Shown: piece by piece, positions 26,001 to 34,301 of the stretch | Layout of the letters: each line of letters starts with the position of its first letter | Position numbering within the stretch: position 1 is the first letter of the stretch | Assembly: GCA_031292095.1 (NCBI GenBank) | Contig: JARLHU010000175.1 | Location: 53,435-117,434, forward strand | Origin: Desulfosporosinus sp. | Lineage (GTDB): Bacteria > Bacillota > Desulfitobacteriia > Desulfitobacteriales > Desulfitobacteriaceae | Length of the DNA: 64,000 bases | Direction: 5' to 3' | Made by a program: the position numbers and the translations under genes | The notes under the pieces: generated by a model | Database searches by the model: none | The model's input: only the letters and a program-made list of their open reading frames with translations | Told to the model about the DNA's origin: nothing

Positions 26001-26767
26001 CGTCGCGAGGTGATGTCATTCGGGGAATAATTTTCGTATGAATCCGTTGTGCCCCCTTGTGGCAAGGTAAAATTATTATTGTTCATTTGAGAGAAATGAT
26101 CTCCCTCAGCAGTATAATGGACAGGCACTGTTGTTTGGGTAGGATAAGTCGTAGTTGGGCCCGAGGTGTTAGTGGTCGTGTTTGTAGTTACAACTGTGTC
26201 AGGAGTTGGGGTATGTCTAGAAGTATCGTTAGCATTAGTAACAACTGTTGTTGGATTTGTCGAAGTAACCGCATTGTCACTCGAGCTACCATTGACGGTG
26301 GTCGTCGTCGTTGTAACGAGAGTTGTAGCGATTGTAGTGTCTACATAATGATTATTACCGGATCTATGATAGTATTTAGTCGTTTTCGTCGTTGTAACAA
26401 CCGTGATTGTTGTTATGATCGGACTAATGCATACATTAGGGATATTGTAGTGCAAAAGATTTCCAGCTAAAGGTCCGTTATAGGAATTATTCCCGATCAC
26501 GATAATATCGTACTTCCCATTCAATCCGTCCACCGAGCTGATAAACTGCGACATCGGCATTTGTGTGACTTGCACATTGTAATTGGAGACATTAGTGTAG
26601 CTTGACGTCAACTGATAGTGATTACCAGGCTGAACTTCCAAAACTTTCAGAGTCGTCATCGTGGCTCCCATAGTCACCGGAACCAGACAATTAATGAAGA
26701 ATAACAGTAGTGCTGTAATGATTGCTCCTTTTTTCATCCCGTTTCTCATGTTTCTCACCTTAAACAT
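23078..26767 (-). CDS. Giant secreted multidomain surface protein at pilus locus 2
   Basis: 1229 residues, ATG after GGAGGTG. A signal peptide (about 11-35, AIITALLLFFINCLVPVTMGA) is followed by two related alpha/beta halves (about 38-290 and 440-580): each has a strand-led start (LKVLEVQPGN; LNIRVLQLIPPGN), then YDIIVIGNNS or YDMVIMGFAD, then FIQSGQLTVFADS or FIATGQSVMFTHDT, resembling amidotransferase-like flavodoxin folds. A Thr/Val-rich linker occupies 118-218. Around 680-730, YSKGNITYSGTGHTAPNNVEEQKLFINT resembles the closing part of such domains. A carboxypeptidase-regulatory/CnaB-like beta domain is at about 1010-1075. No catalytic triad is apparent. Placed directly after minor pilin genes, it may play a PilY1-like tip role; that is inference. 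DUF5057 may cover the paired halves. Confidence 0.8.
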   Translation of the reverse strand: MFKVRNMRNGMKKGAIITALLLFFINCLVPVTMGATMTTLKVLEVQPGNHYQLTSSYTNVSNYNVQVTQMPMSQFISSVDGLNGKYDIIVIGNNSYNGPLAGNLLHYNIPNVCISPIITTITVVTTTKTTKYYHRSGNNHYVDTTIATTLVTTTTTTVNGSSSDNAVTSTNPTTVVTNANDTSRHTPTPDTVVTTNTTTNTSGPTTTYPTQTTVPVHYTAEGDHFSQMNNNNFTLPQGGTTDSYENYSPNDITSRRAALLAEFIQSGQLTVFADSIFTSSDLTNTILNNKFSTYRNNSTYPNFYSSTSIDINDLVSKYAAANKRPTLTITSSPLEYNGSNEQINKYMNFGFDASGKNPMVASLYIDIDGDGVFSDTEKTLDSGTITTNNPTDGHFSLNYRLPDSYTGMQPWKLVLEDSVTHAKSYNTGFSAYIGTPLNIRVLQLIPPGNLLNIKTGMQPPLIKDGEYNISVTVMNVADFDNNCPNQAPTTTTGVSAPTHLNTNYDMVIMGFADIYGSADLKQPKAIQELKDFIATGQSVMFTHDTMTFLTSGTTGWDYNLTKQFRDLIGQNIYNKDPLNATIAPLDLSSRLPYPSGSTKSYGFTRLTLDRANNGNQFSTATSAFKLNDGLITEYPYLLAPTLSVATTHHQYFQLDLEDPSIVPWFTLQGGAFNSLDGRNDYYTYSKGNITYSGTGHTAPNNVEEQKLFINTIIKAARGANHAPTVDIYDLNDNQKIYTNQTRLDFSFDASDLDLIKDSQLKASISITDNSTHITTPVTAFQVNAVQANLDSNNAFYVQNNSIVKISMPKTVPDTASNFTIKVTAQDSSLATGYKTITLYQVSPPSLSLSTTGNNFFLANDTGDITFNITPYNTPVQDMTNIQLVIDKDQTGICGVSADAAANNQDPNAITINLPDYVAGDVHHWTQQGFVMHAAFLKAPASGDLKLNYHLKYNTTLNGVTQSLPQIDQSIDFHVQSGEIHGDVKDVQGRSFENVLVTASNGTDTPVTTQTSNTGAYSFTNLKTGTYTITAAGRSGYNVTVKTGSATGLQLSNSATDNSSYQKEVDFLYGGTLMENISIVSLTDEVTTQCIPQGVAYAKIKFTLDRPVTTMSIDLNTTVNDAANIFPLANVTFKLNGIAYTGSCKIVGDKLTLLTPPDGLTLPTGSYELVLSFDLGTSVVVGDTVKMSIIDLITTEENVDVSDTVSPSANSSLFTNYSLPMAIVSPPYIL

Positions 26768-26831
26768 TGCAAGGCACCTCCTCTCATATTTTACCCATTG
26801 ATTTTAAATGTTGACTGAGTTCTGGACATGG

Positions 26832-27392
26832 TTATGGACCTAGAACTGTATAATTACGAAATCTCAGAGAATTATCTAAAGTTACCACTTCCGGTGGCCC
26901 CGGTACACCGTTATCCGTTCCGCTAACTGTGATCGTAACTTCAGCCATACTCGCTTGCGAAAGATCGTCGACGCTCACGGGAGTTCCATCATTTGTTGTA
27001 GGTTCCAATTTAAACTGAGTGATCATACCTGCGACTGTATTCGTTGCATCAGCCGCAGCATTACCCATACCCCATTTTAGCTGTTGTGATAGGGGAGTAT
27101 AACTGAAAATTAACGGTGGGCCAGAAGATTCCCCAAATACAACATAATAAGGAGAATCTCCAGATGAAGAAAGATAAGTGATTCCTGTCGTTACCATAGC
27201 CTTTTCTACAAATAGATTCATCGCAGATTTAAGTTGGTTCTGAACTAAAACATCGTCAACCGCCCGGTGGTAAGAGCGCAGATGGTTAAGAAAGAAGGAA
27301 CCCAAGGTGACAATGACCATGGCTGTCAAAGACAAAGTGACCAGAAGTTCAACGATTGTAAACCCATGCCTGCTTCCTAGCTTATTCTTCAT
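26832..27392 (-). CDS. PilW-like minor pilin (locus 2)
   Basis: 186 residues from MKNKLGSRHG, with AGGGGA nine bases before the ATG. The signal is SRHG followed by FTIVELLVTLSLTAMVIVTLG, with Glu5. A beta-rich domain follows (YYVVFGESSGPPLIFSY, QLKWGMG, ITQFKLEPT). The longer frame reaches back into the previous gene from a TTG and is less likely. Probably one of three minor pilins (PilV-, PilX-, PilW-like) that start assembly. Confidence 0.82.
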   Translation of the reverse strand: MKNKLGSRHGFTIVELLVTLSLTAMVIVTLGSFFLNHLRSYHRAVDDVLVQNQLKSAMNLFVEKAMVTTGITYLSSSGDSPYYVVFGESSGPPLIFSYTPLSQQLKWGMGNAAADATNTVAGMITQFKLEPTTNDGTPVSVDDLSQASMAEVTITVSGTDNGVPGPPEVVTLDNSLRFRNYTVLGP

Positions 27393-27430
27393 ACGAAACA
27401 TTCCCCTCGCTCTCGAAGCTTTGCGAGCTT

Positions 27431-29671
27431 TTAAAGCTTTTTCCAATTTTTAATTGTAAGATAATCAGGGTTAATCACTGGGTCAGGCACTCCTCCGCCA
27501 GCATCAAAATTAAAAAGAGAGGTAGCAGTCCCTGCTGGTGGAACAAATAAATCATTCAGATTGTTGGAAGCAATAATCTGCTTGACTAAGTTTTCGTCGG
27601 CCGAAAAGTTCTTATCATAGGTATCAGTGACGTTGATATCTTTCCCTGCTATAACTGAACCATGAAAATCGACCTTTCCTCTGATAAATACGTTTTTAGC
27701 TGTGAGGACCAAACCGCCGAACACTCCTGAAGATGGCGCATTGACGGTTATCGCATCAGCAGGCACTCCTGTTGGGTCAAATCCGGCTCCGATCAGCCAA
27801 ATATCATGATCTGGACTGGTTGCTAATACTTCGTTGAAAGTTGGGCTAACTTGTAAAATGTTATTCCTTTCCGTAAACAAACTCCCGGTATTGACCCTAT
27901 CCTGTAGGTCATAGCCTGCTGTATTAGCGGTTACTTGCCCATGACCAAAGTTATCGGTTACATTCGTCTGAACGGCAGATTGGCAGGCTACTTGTGTCGC
28001 GGCAAAGGTATCAATGTTATAATCTGACGGTTGTATTGTACCCTTCTGAATAAAGGCACCTGTCGAGAGGACACTGCCGCCGAAGATAATGGAAGAATTA
28101 TCATGGTTATTGGGATTGGTGTAACCTGTGCTAAGAAAACTGGCCATTTCTTGATAAACATTAAAAAAATGTTGGGCTTTATCCAATACTGAAAAGTCTT
28201 TCTCATTGACTGTATCAATGAGCATTAATGAATCTCCCACTTTTCGAAAAGTATATTGATTATTATTTTTATCACTTACAGGATCATAACTTCCATACGT
28301 AACTTTCCCAGGTAGATAGCCATAAGCACGGTAATTACCGTCAATTGAAACACTTTCCCCAGTTTGATAATCTGGGTCTCCTGGATCTCCAGCGTTAACA
28401 TAAACAGTACCCGCCAAGAAAGAATTACCGGCAACTTGTACTGAGGAACCACCCGCTGAATTGATATCCGGACTGTTAATGACGATGCTGCTACTCTTGT
28501 CATGTCCGGCTTCACCACCAGAATAGCCGTTAAAATTACCATCGATCAACAAGTTGGCAGCAGTCCCTTTGATTTCAATATCATCTCTAGTATAGGCATC
28601 CTGCCCCACTTCGATTTTACTATGACTTGTGCTCCCTTGGAGGACAAGGTTATCGGAAAAAACATTACCCGTTGAGCCTGAACCCGTGACCTTTAGATTT
28701 GTATTACTTGAATTCACCTGAACATTAGCGTCACTATAGGCATTGCCGTTGATTGTCACGTTAGTGGATTCCGAGGCTTTTCCGGCACTAATCCCTCCAA
28801 ACAAGGTTAGATCCTTTAAATCTGTAGGATCAGTGGGTAAGTACCCTTTTGCAAAAACATCCCCTGAGACCTTAATATTAGGACCCGATAAATCAATATT
28901 ATTATAGCTAGCCAAAGCCGTACGCCAGAGGGGTTGGTCCTGGAGCGGTATACTATTCACAGCAGTTTGGTACCCAATAATCTTGGGAGGTACTTGAATA
29001 TTGAACTCGGCACTAACCTGCTGAGTCACCTCTTGATCCCCCTTACCTGCATCATGAATCACCTTATATTGGAGAGGAATCACCATCGGTTTTGAAGGAT
29101 CACCAATAAAATTTGTGATTGTACCAAGTATAATTGAAATTATATCTGGATCCGGACTGGCTTCCGAGATTTGTTTATAATTCCCTGTCGTAGTCAGTGA
29201 TTCGGATATATGCGATTGCGATTCGTCTCCCAAATAAGCCTTGTACGCATCTTGCATTTTGTTAAGAAGAATAGGGCTGTTGGCAAGTTGATCAGTTAAA
29301 TACCCTTCATCGACCGTACCATCACTTTTAAGCCAATGGGCTACATGAGTCGTTGGATTTAGAATCGCATCTTCACGTTCAGTTTCAATTTCCGTTTGCA
29401 CTTCTTGATTTACTGCCACATTTCCTTCGCTGATGGCTGCTTTTATCTTGATGCTGATCAAACCATAGGCTTGATCCAGCTCGGAATCAGCAACATAAAA
29501 GGTCGATTTGATGCGTTTATCACTCATCTGGAGACGATAGGCTGACAATGCTAGAGAGAGTGTCGCGATACCGAGAATGCTTAAAACGGACATAATGATT
29601 AATACCATCCCCATGGTTATGCCCTGATTACATTTTAAGTGTCTTCTCAGCATCAAATTCCACCTCATCAT
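27431..29671 (-). CDS. Giant PilX-like protein with repetitive beta-solenoid-like passenger (locus 2)
   Basis: 746 residues, far above the 150-200 of usual PilX. The N-terminus is prepilin-like: KCNQG followed by ITMGMVLIIMSVLSILGIAT, then ADSELDQAYGLI like the AE-G motif of PilX. Residues 255-480 are a run of short repeats (NVTINGNAYSDANVQVNSS, NLLIDGNFNGYSGG, SSVQVAGNSFLAGTVYVNAG, SVSIDGNYRAYGYLP) of the kind that form beta-solenoids in polymer-forming/bactofilin-like proteins. Near the end, VFGGLVLTAKNVFIRGKVDFHGSVIAGKDI repeats the pattern. The start overlaps the PilV-like stop by four bases. A tip-exposed passenger is inferred. Confidence 0.8.
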   Translation of the reverse strand: MMRWNLMLRRHLKCNQGITMGMVLIIMSVLSILGIATLSLALSAYRLQMSDKRIKSTFYVADSELDQAYGLISIKIKAAISEGNVAVNQEVQTEIETEREDAILNPTTHVAHWLKSDGTVDEGYLTDQLANSPILLNKMQDAYKAYLGDESQSHISESLTTTGNYKQISEASPDPDIISIILGTITNFIGDPSKPMVIPLQYKVIHDAGKGDQEVTQQVSAEFNIQVPPKIIGYQTAVNSIPLQDQPLWRTALASYNNIDLSGPNIKVSGDVFAKGYLPTDPTDLKDLTLFGGISAGKASESTNVTINGNAYSDANVQVNSSNTNLKVTGSGSTGNVFSDNLVLQGSTSHSKIEVGQDAYTRDDIEIKGTAANLLIDGNFNGYSGGEAGHDKSSSIVINSPDINSAGGSSVQVAGNSFLAGTVYVNAGDPGDPDYQTGESVSIDGNYRAYGYLPGKVTYGSYDPVSDKNNNQYTFRKVGDSLMLIDTVNEKDFSVLDKAQHFFNVYQEMASFLSTGYTNPNNHDNSSIIFGGSVLSTGAFIQKGTIQPSDYNIDTFAATQVACQSAVQTNVTDNFGHGQVTANTAGYDLQDRVNTGSLFTERNNILQVSPTFNEVLATSPDHDIWLIGAGFDPTGVPADAITVNAPSSGVFGGLVLTAKNVFIRGKVDFHGSVIAGKDINVTDTYDKNFSADENLVKQIIASNNLNDLFVPPAGTATSLFNFDAGGGVPDPVINPDYLTIKNWKKL

Positions 29672-30399
29672 TTGGTCATTTTAATTTGGCTCAACTTTGC
29701 AGTCGCAAGTTCAATTCCATTTTTCTGACAGGATACTGTGACCGTGATAGGGAGTCCTGTTTCTTGATCGATAGACCCCTGTGTTGCTTCACCGTTCTGG
29801 GATATCATAGTAATCTTGCCCTGTATAGGATTCAGGCTAAGATAATTATCAGTCGTAAGCTTTGTCACTTGCAAAGTTTTGGATGACCTGTTTTCTAGTT
29901 CTATCGTGATATTACTGGACGGTCCCCCATCTTGTTTAAGCATAACTGTGATCGGGTCAGACGAACAGGGATACGTTGCATCGAGGAAGGTAAAAGCCGT
30001 TCCAGTCCCGTTCACAGACAAAAGTAACGTCTGTCCATAGTAAGTCCAAGGGATCGTAATGTCAGTCGAGGTGAAATTATTTGTTTGAGTCAATTCAACG
30101 TCCGTCGTAAATTGATCGAAACCAAGGGTCTCCGGTGGTAGCGAAATAGTACTCTTGTGAGTCGTCGGATCGAAGGGAGAAAATTCTGTGATAAGATCCG
30201 AAAAGCTTTTGCTTTTGTACTCTTCCATATACTTCTGCGCCAGTTGATTAGCCTCCAATTGTTCTTTGGCGAGGTTGTTGGTCTTAAACGAATTAGCAAA
30301 GAAAGCGGCCGTCGGAGCGATAATAATTCCAAGAATCGCCAAGCTACATATCACTTCTACCAGTGTCATACCCTGTTGACTCCCCTGGTTTCGCTCCAT
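29668..30399 (-). CDS. PilV-like minor pilin (locus 2)
   Basis: 243 residues from MERNQGSQQG, after GGGGGAG. The signal is SQQG followed by MTLVEVICSLAILGIIIAPT, with Glu5. QLAQKYMEEYKSKSF matches PilV/GspI. The C-terminal 100 residues (SSDPITVMLKQDGG to the end) are an Ig-like beta extension beyond the usual length. It overlaps the next gene by four bases (ATGA). Confidence 0.82.
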   Translation of the reverse strand: MERNQGSQQGMTLVEVICSLAILGIIIAPTAAFFANSFKTNNLAKEQLEANQLAQKYMEEYKSKSFSDLITEFSPFDPTTHKSTISLPPETLGFDQFTTDVELTQTNNFTSTDITIPWTYYGQTLLLSVNGTGTAFTFLDATYPCSSDPITVMLKQDGGPSSNITIELENRSSKTLQVTKLTTDNYLSLNPIQGKITMISQNGEATQGSIDQETGLPITVTVSCQKNGIELATAKLSQIKMTK

Positions 30400-30415
30400 C
30401 CCAACTCCCCCCTGT

Positions 30416-31612
30416 TTATTTAATCTGGACATTGCCGCTTTGCTCAGTAACCTTCACCCTAGGTTTTGCCGAATCATCATTCAGAACTTGCACCACAAAG
30501 GGCAGATCAGATTCATTGATGACTGAAAGGTTTATGCCATTTTGATCATGTTCAGGATTACGGGGCGTACTATAGATCAACAGAGTTAACGATTGTCCCT
30601 GAGGTTGAAAGACTTCCATACTACCATCCTTGGGATACAGGTCACCTTGCGTTTGATACTGGAAGTAATACTTGCCTTCTTTTTTTGTTACCTTGATCTT
30701 GGTATTCACATAGCCTGGATCATCGCTGTATACATAACTTGCCCGTGTATAATCCTTACTTTTACCAAATACTACGGCAGGCAAATCTGCGGTAACCGGT
30801 TTCATTGACATCACAAAATCTGTCGTTACAGGAGCTGTTACTCCCTTAGTTACAGTAGGGACACTCGAGGCTGCCTTTCCAATAAAGACAAAAGGATCCG
30901 CAGAACCATAGGTCCCTTTAATATCCCAACTCCTAAAATCACTGTCGCTACTTGGATATTTCGGTAGCATGAACAACCGAAAGACGATATTCCCACTGAT
31001 ACCCTCGGCATTCTTATTGGGGCCGATTAGAATACTTTTCACGAACGTTTTCTTTTCCCAGCCCTCAACCGTACTGAGAAATGAGAGCAGGTTAGCATAG
31101 GTTCCACTGTACTGAAGGGTTAAATCCATACTCGGAATTTGGTTTTTGTCATTGGAAGGGGAAGGGACAGTTGCTTTATTTTCGGTACTGACCTTACCTG
31201 CGTCCTCAACTAAATCCTTAAGGTTATATTTCATTGCTTCAGTTTGCTTGGCGGTATTGATAGTCTTCGATAATTGCGGATTACTGAACGAGACAGAAAG
31301 ACCGTTTAGAGCGGTAGAAGTCAACATTTGATCAAAACCTAGGATGGTTTTCTCTTGATCATCTAAAGGGAAAAACATTCTGGTCTGTTCATCCGTTTTG
31401 ACCTTCATGATTTTGTAATCTTGAGTCAGTTTACTGCCAGGTTTGAGGAAATCATTAATTACTTTAATTTGTTTATCGTTATCTAACACTTGATTATTAA
31501 GCAATGCTATCGCCTGTACCTGAGGTTGGAAAATAAACTGATAAAATCCAAAGATAAGTACAAATAAGCCTAACCCCACAGCCAAGAGCTTTTCACGCAG
31601 GGTGATCTTCAT
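30416..31612 (-). CDS. pilO: PilO-like alignment protein with C-terminal extension (locus 2)
   Basis: 398 residues, about twice the usual PilO. One membrane segment (about 9-28) is followed by coiled coil and a ferredoxin-like domain (to about 235, MDLTLQYSGTYANLLSFLSTVEGWEKKTFVKS). An extra beta-rich domain fills about 240-398. It lies in the order pilM-pilN-pilO, 15 bases after pilN. The extension is unlike the short PilO of locus 1. Confidence 0.85.
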   Translation of the reverse strand: MKITLREKLLAVGLGLFVLIFGFYQFIFQPQVQAIALLNNQVLDNDKQIKVINDFLKPGSKLTQDYKIMKVKTDEQTRMFFPLDDQEKTILGFDQMLTSTALNGLSVSFSNPQLSKTINTAKQTEAMKYNLKDLVEDAGKVSTENKATVPSPSNDKNQIPSMDLTLQYSGTYANLLSFLSTVEGWEKKTFVKSILIGPNKNAEGISGNIVFRLFMLPKYPSSDSDFRSWDIKGTYGSADPFVFIGKAASSVPTVTKGVTAPVTTDFVMSMKPVTADLPAVVFGKSKDYTRASYVYSDDPGYVNTKIKVTKKEGKYYFQYQTQGDLYPKDGSMEVFQPQGQSLTLLIYSTPRNPEHDQNGINLSVINESDLPFVVQVLNDDSAKPRVKVTEQSGNVQIK

Positions 31613-31627
31613 CCTTTATCACTACCT

Positions 31628-32167
31628 TTATTTCAACGTTCCTTCAATCCCGAATATAAACCCATTTCCTTTATCATCGAGGACGATCGTTTTCACTTGT
31701 ACGTTCTGAAAAATATCACTTATCTGCAGTTGATGCTGCAACTCGGCCACTGCGATTCTGTTAGAAGCAGTCCCCTGTAAGGTAACCACTGAATCTGCAA
31801 TAGCTAAGGATTGAAATGAAAGTCCATTGGGAACCATGGCAGCAATACTATCAATCATGTGGCGATTAATCCTGTCTTCTTTTTGTAACCCTTGGGCAAA
31901 AACATTAACTGTCTGGAGGTAGGTATCCATCTTTTTGATTTTGTCCTGCGTATCACTCATCTTCAGCTTTGTTTCCTTGATATTTATACTGTTCAAAAAG
32001 TTATTCTGCCCGGCTATACGGCTTTTCAGAGACTGAATTTGGAATATATTCCAAATTAACAAACCTGCTAAGACTACGACAACCAAACCTGAACCCACAA
32101 TTATTTTTTGTTTCGGCTTAATTCTTCTCTCTTCAAAATATGGTTTAAAGAAATTGATCTGTTGCAT
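31628..32167 (-). CDS. pilN: PilN-like alignment protein (locus 2)
   Basis: 179 residues. The N-terminus INFFKPYFEERRIKPKQK carries the NxxP-like segment that binds PilM. One membrane segment follows (about 26-46), then coiled coil and a PilN domain (VPNGLSFQSLAIADSVVTLQGTASN, DIFQNVQVKTI). A GGAAGGTGAT ribosome site precedes the ATG. It partners PilM and PilO. Confidence 0.9.
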   Translation of the reverse strand: MQQINFFKPYFEERRIKPKQKIIVGSGLVVVVLAGLLIWNIFQIQSLKSRIAGQNNFLNSINIKETKLKMSDTQDKIKKMDTYLQTVNVFAQGLQKEDRINRHMIDSIAAMVPNGLSFQSLAIADSVVTLQGTASNRIAVAELQHQLQISDIFQNVQVKTIVLDDKGNGFIFGIEGTLK

Positions 32168-32214
32168 AACTTATCACCTTCCCAAGCAACCTCATTGAAA
32201 TCTTAAACAGGTAT

Positions 32215-33363
32215 CTAATTTCGTTTGATTGCCCCAATGGCATTTAAGTAATATTTCAAGGAATTCTCTCCATTCTTTTCACTGCTGACAAGGCTGATAT
32301 TTTCTAATACTTCTGCTCTAATTTTAAGGACATCTTCCACATAGGCTGCTAAACCCGGTACATCTTCTGTACATCCACCGATCAGGATGATGTTATCTAT
32401 TTTATTTTCAGAGTTCATTCCAGTAAAGTACCATATAACTCTTCTTATTTCCTGAAGCCAATTCCCCAATTTCTCCATATTTATTAATTCAAAATTATTC
32501 TCTTGTGTGTTAAAGGGCATAGTTTGCGGTTCTAACGAAAGCCCATTAGCAGCAATTTCTCCTTGTGCTATGCTAGGAAAAACATTTTCCGAAATGAAGC
32601 TTTTTCCGCCGAGGTTTACAGTTCTGTGAAACAAGAGTTTCCCCTTACTGATAACATTACATTCAGTACACTTATATCCTAGGTCTAGGAAAACCACGGT
32701 ATTATTCGGATCAAAATCCCTGCCATTCAATTGCACTTGCTGTTGGAATAACTGGGTAATACTGCAGGCATGGATGGTAAGGGACAAGGGCTTTAACTGC
32801 AGTTGATTGGCCAACTGCCAGTAACCCTCAGCTATAATTTTAGGCAAGGCAGCGACTAAAATCCTGGATTTATTGGTTAAATCTTCCGCAATATTTTCTA
32901 ATACAGAATAATCCAGTATATACTGCTCCAATTGAATAGGGAGAAGTTTATCTACTTCGAAAACGATGAGTTGCCTAATTTCTTTATTTTTGACCGACGG
33001 CAAGAGCAATTCTCGGGTAACTACTTCTGTGCTGGAAATCGAAAAAATAATCTGCTTGGTTGTAATCTGTCTGATTTCCAACTGGTTTTGAATTTCAGCA
33101 CCTAGGGTGGCAACATCGAGAATATGCCCGTCTGATACCGTACCGATTGGTGTGTTAAATAAAAAGGCCTTTTCGATTTCGACACCATTTCTAACTTCTT
33201 TGCCTACCACTGCTTTAATCAGCATCGATCCGATATCGAGGGATAAAATACTCACGGATTTCATAGCTTTTAATGTTAGCATAGTTTTTATTGTTTTTAT
33301 ATCTTTTATATCTTTTATATAAAAGCTATCCATTCTATCTTTCATGGCCTTTATAGCTTTCAT
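32215..33363 (-). CDS. pilM: Actin-like pilus ATPase PilM (locus 2), repetitive N-terminal extension
   Basis: 382 residues if started at 33363, where GGGTGA lies five bases before the ATG; homology begins only at MKSVSILSLDIGS (33264), which has no visible ribosome site. The actin fold is intact: LSLDIGSMLIKAVV, FEVDKLLPIQLEQ, VVFLDLGYKCTEC, RTVNLGGKSF and NIILIGGCTEDVPGL. PilM binds PilN at the cytoplasmic membrane face. The extra 33 residues come from short repeats (KAIKAMKD, IKDIKDIKTIK) encoded by AAAGATATAA-like DNA units and may be untranslated leader. Confidence 0.88.
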   Translation of the reverse strand: MKAIKAMKDRMDSFYIKDIKDIKTIKTMLTLKAMKSVSILSLDIGSMLIKAVVGKEVRNGVEIEKAFLFNTPIGTVSDGHILDVATLGAEIQNQLEIRQITTKQIIFSISSTEVVTRELLLPSVKNKEIRQLIVFEVDKLLPIQLEQYILDYSVLENIAEDLTNKSRILVAALPKIIAEGYWQLANQLQLKPLSLTIHACSITQLFQQQVQLNGRDFDPNNTVVFLDLGYKCTECNVISKGKLLFHRTVNLGGKSFISENVFPSIAQGEIAANGLSLEPQTMPFNTQENNFELINMEKLGNWLQEIRRVIWYFTGMNSENKIDNIILIGGCTEDVPGLAAYVEDVLKIRAEVLENISLVSSEKNGENSLKYYLNAIGAIKRN

Positions 33364-33396
33364 AGCTTTCACCCATTTCTTGATTATTGTGCACAA

Positions 33397-33649
33397 ATCA
33401 TCCCTCGGAAGTCTTTAATAAGTAGCACCAGAAACCAACCTAAACGATAAGAAAAGGTTAAACCAAGCGAAACCCTTCACATATTTATAATGGATCTCTC
33501 TTGGTATTGACCAATCCCGAAACAATGGTTTAGTATCACCACGAAAAGCGGGTAGGGTAAGAGATTTTCTCCCCGTATATACGGAACCTCTTTCACCGAA
33601 GAAAGAAACTGGTTAAAGTAAGAAGACCAACAAACTAAGCGGTTGGAAC
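33397..33649 (-). other. Leader region before pilM
   Basis: No gene is seen. On the minus strand this is a G/T-rich leader between the pilA terminator and pilM. Several weak stems are possible but none matches a cyclic-di-GMP riboswitch or another class I know. Confidence 0.35.
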
Positions 33650-33693
33650 TAAAAGAGGGAGAGGCGCATCGCTGGACCGTCCGTGTCTCTCCC
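33650..33693 (-). terminator. Terminator after pilA (locus 2)
   Basis: On the minus strand GGGAGAG pairs with CTCTCCC around GGACGGTCC, followed by TCTTTTAG. It lies about 120 bases after pilA and may lower expression of pilM and later genes relative to the abundant pilin. Confidence 0.65.
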
Positions 33694-33815
33694 CTAACTA
33701 CAAAGAGATTATAATGTTCAGCCCATAATAGGTTGTAAATTTTAAAGAATTCTATATTGGAATATTTTTCATGAAACGTTTAACTTAGGTTATCAGATTC
33801 AAGCAGATAGTCTTT

Positions 33816-34229
33816 TTAGTGATCAATACTAAATTTTACATTTTCTGTAACAGTTTGTGTTACCCCACTATGCGCACCATAGCTTGTGCCTGGTACAAAC
33901 GTTACAACATATGCGGTCGTTCCGCCTCCACCGATAGTAAATGCCCCACCTGTCTGCGATGATAAAGGGACAGCCATATAAGCTGGCAATATATTTGTAG
34001 CTGTAACTGTACCAGCCACCACCGGTGTTCCTGTTTGTGTTTCCTGAATCCGGGCAGCATTAACTATTTGTGAAGCAGTACTCGCATCGGCATTGACAGC
34101 TGCGTCAATTCTCATGCCTGAAAACTTGGGAATAGCAATGGCTGCCAAAATAGCCAGGATGGCCATAACGACGATAAGTTCGATCAATGTAAAACCTTTT
34201 TTGTTTTTTAATACTTTTACATTAGTCAT
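33816..34229 (-). CDS. pilA: Major type IV pilin (locus 2)
   Basis: 137 residues. The signal is KNKKG followed by FTLIELIVVMAILAILAAIA, the classic class III prepilin leader with Glu5 and a short leader of 12. A small globular domain (Ala, Thr and Gly rich) follows and has no cysteine pair. Position between pilC and a terminator fits a highly expressed main subunit. It is processed by the prepilin peptidases. Confidence 0.93.
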   Translation of the reverse strand: MTNVKVLKNKKGFTLIELIVVMAILAILAAIAIPKFSGMRIDAAVNADASTASQIVNAARIQETQTGTPVVAGTVTATNILPAYMAVPLSSQTGGAFTIGGGGTTAYVVTFVPGTSYGAHSGVTQTVTENVKFSIDH

Positions 34230-34301
34230 AATAATCTCTCCTCTTTCATAAATATATTAGTTTATCTTTTTAGCCTAGAACTACCTCAGTCAACCCTCCT
34301 T

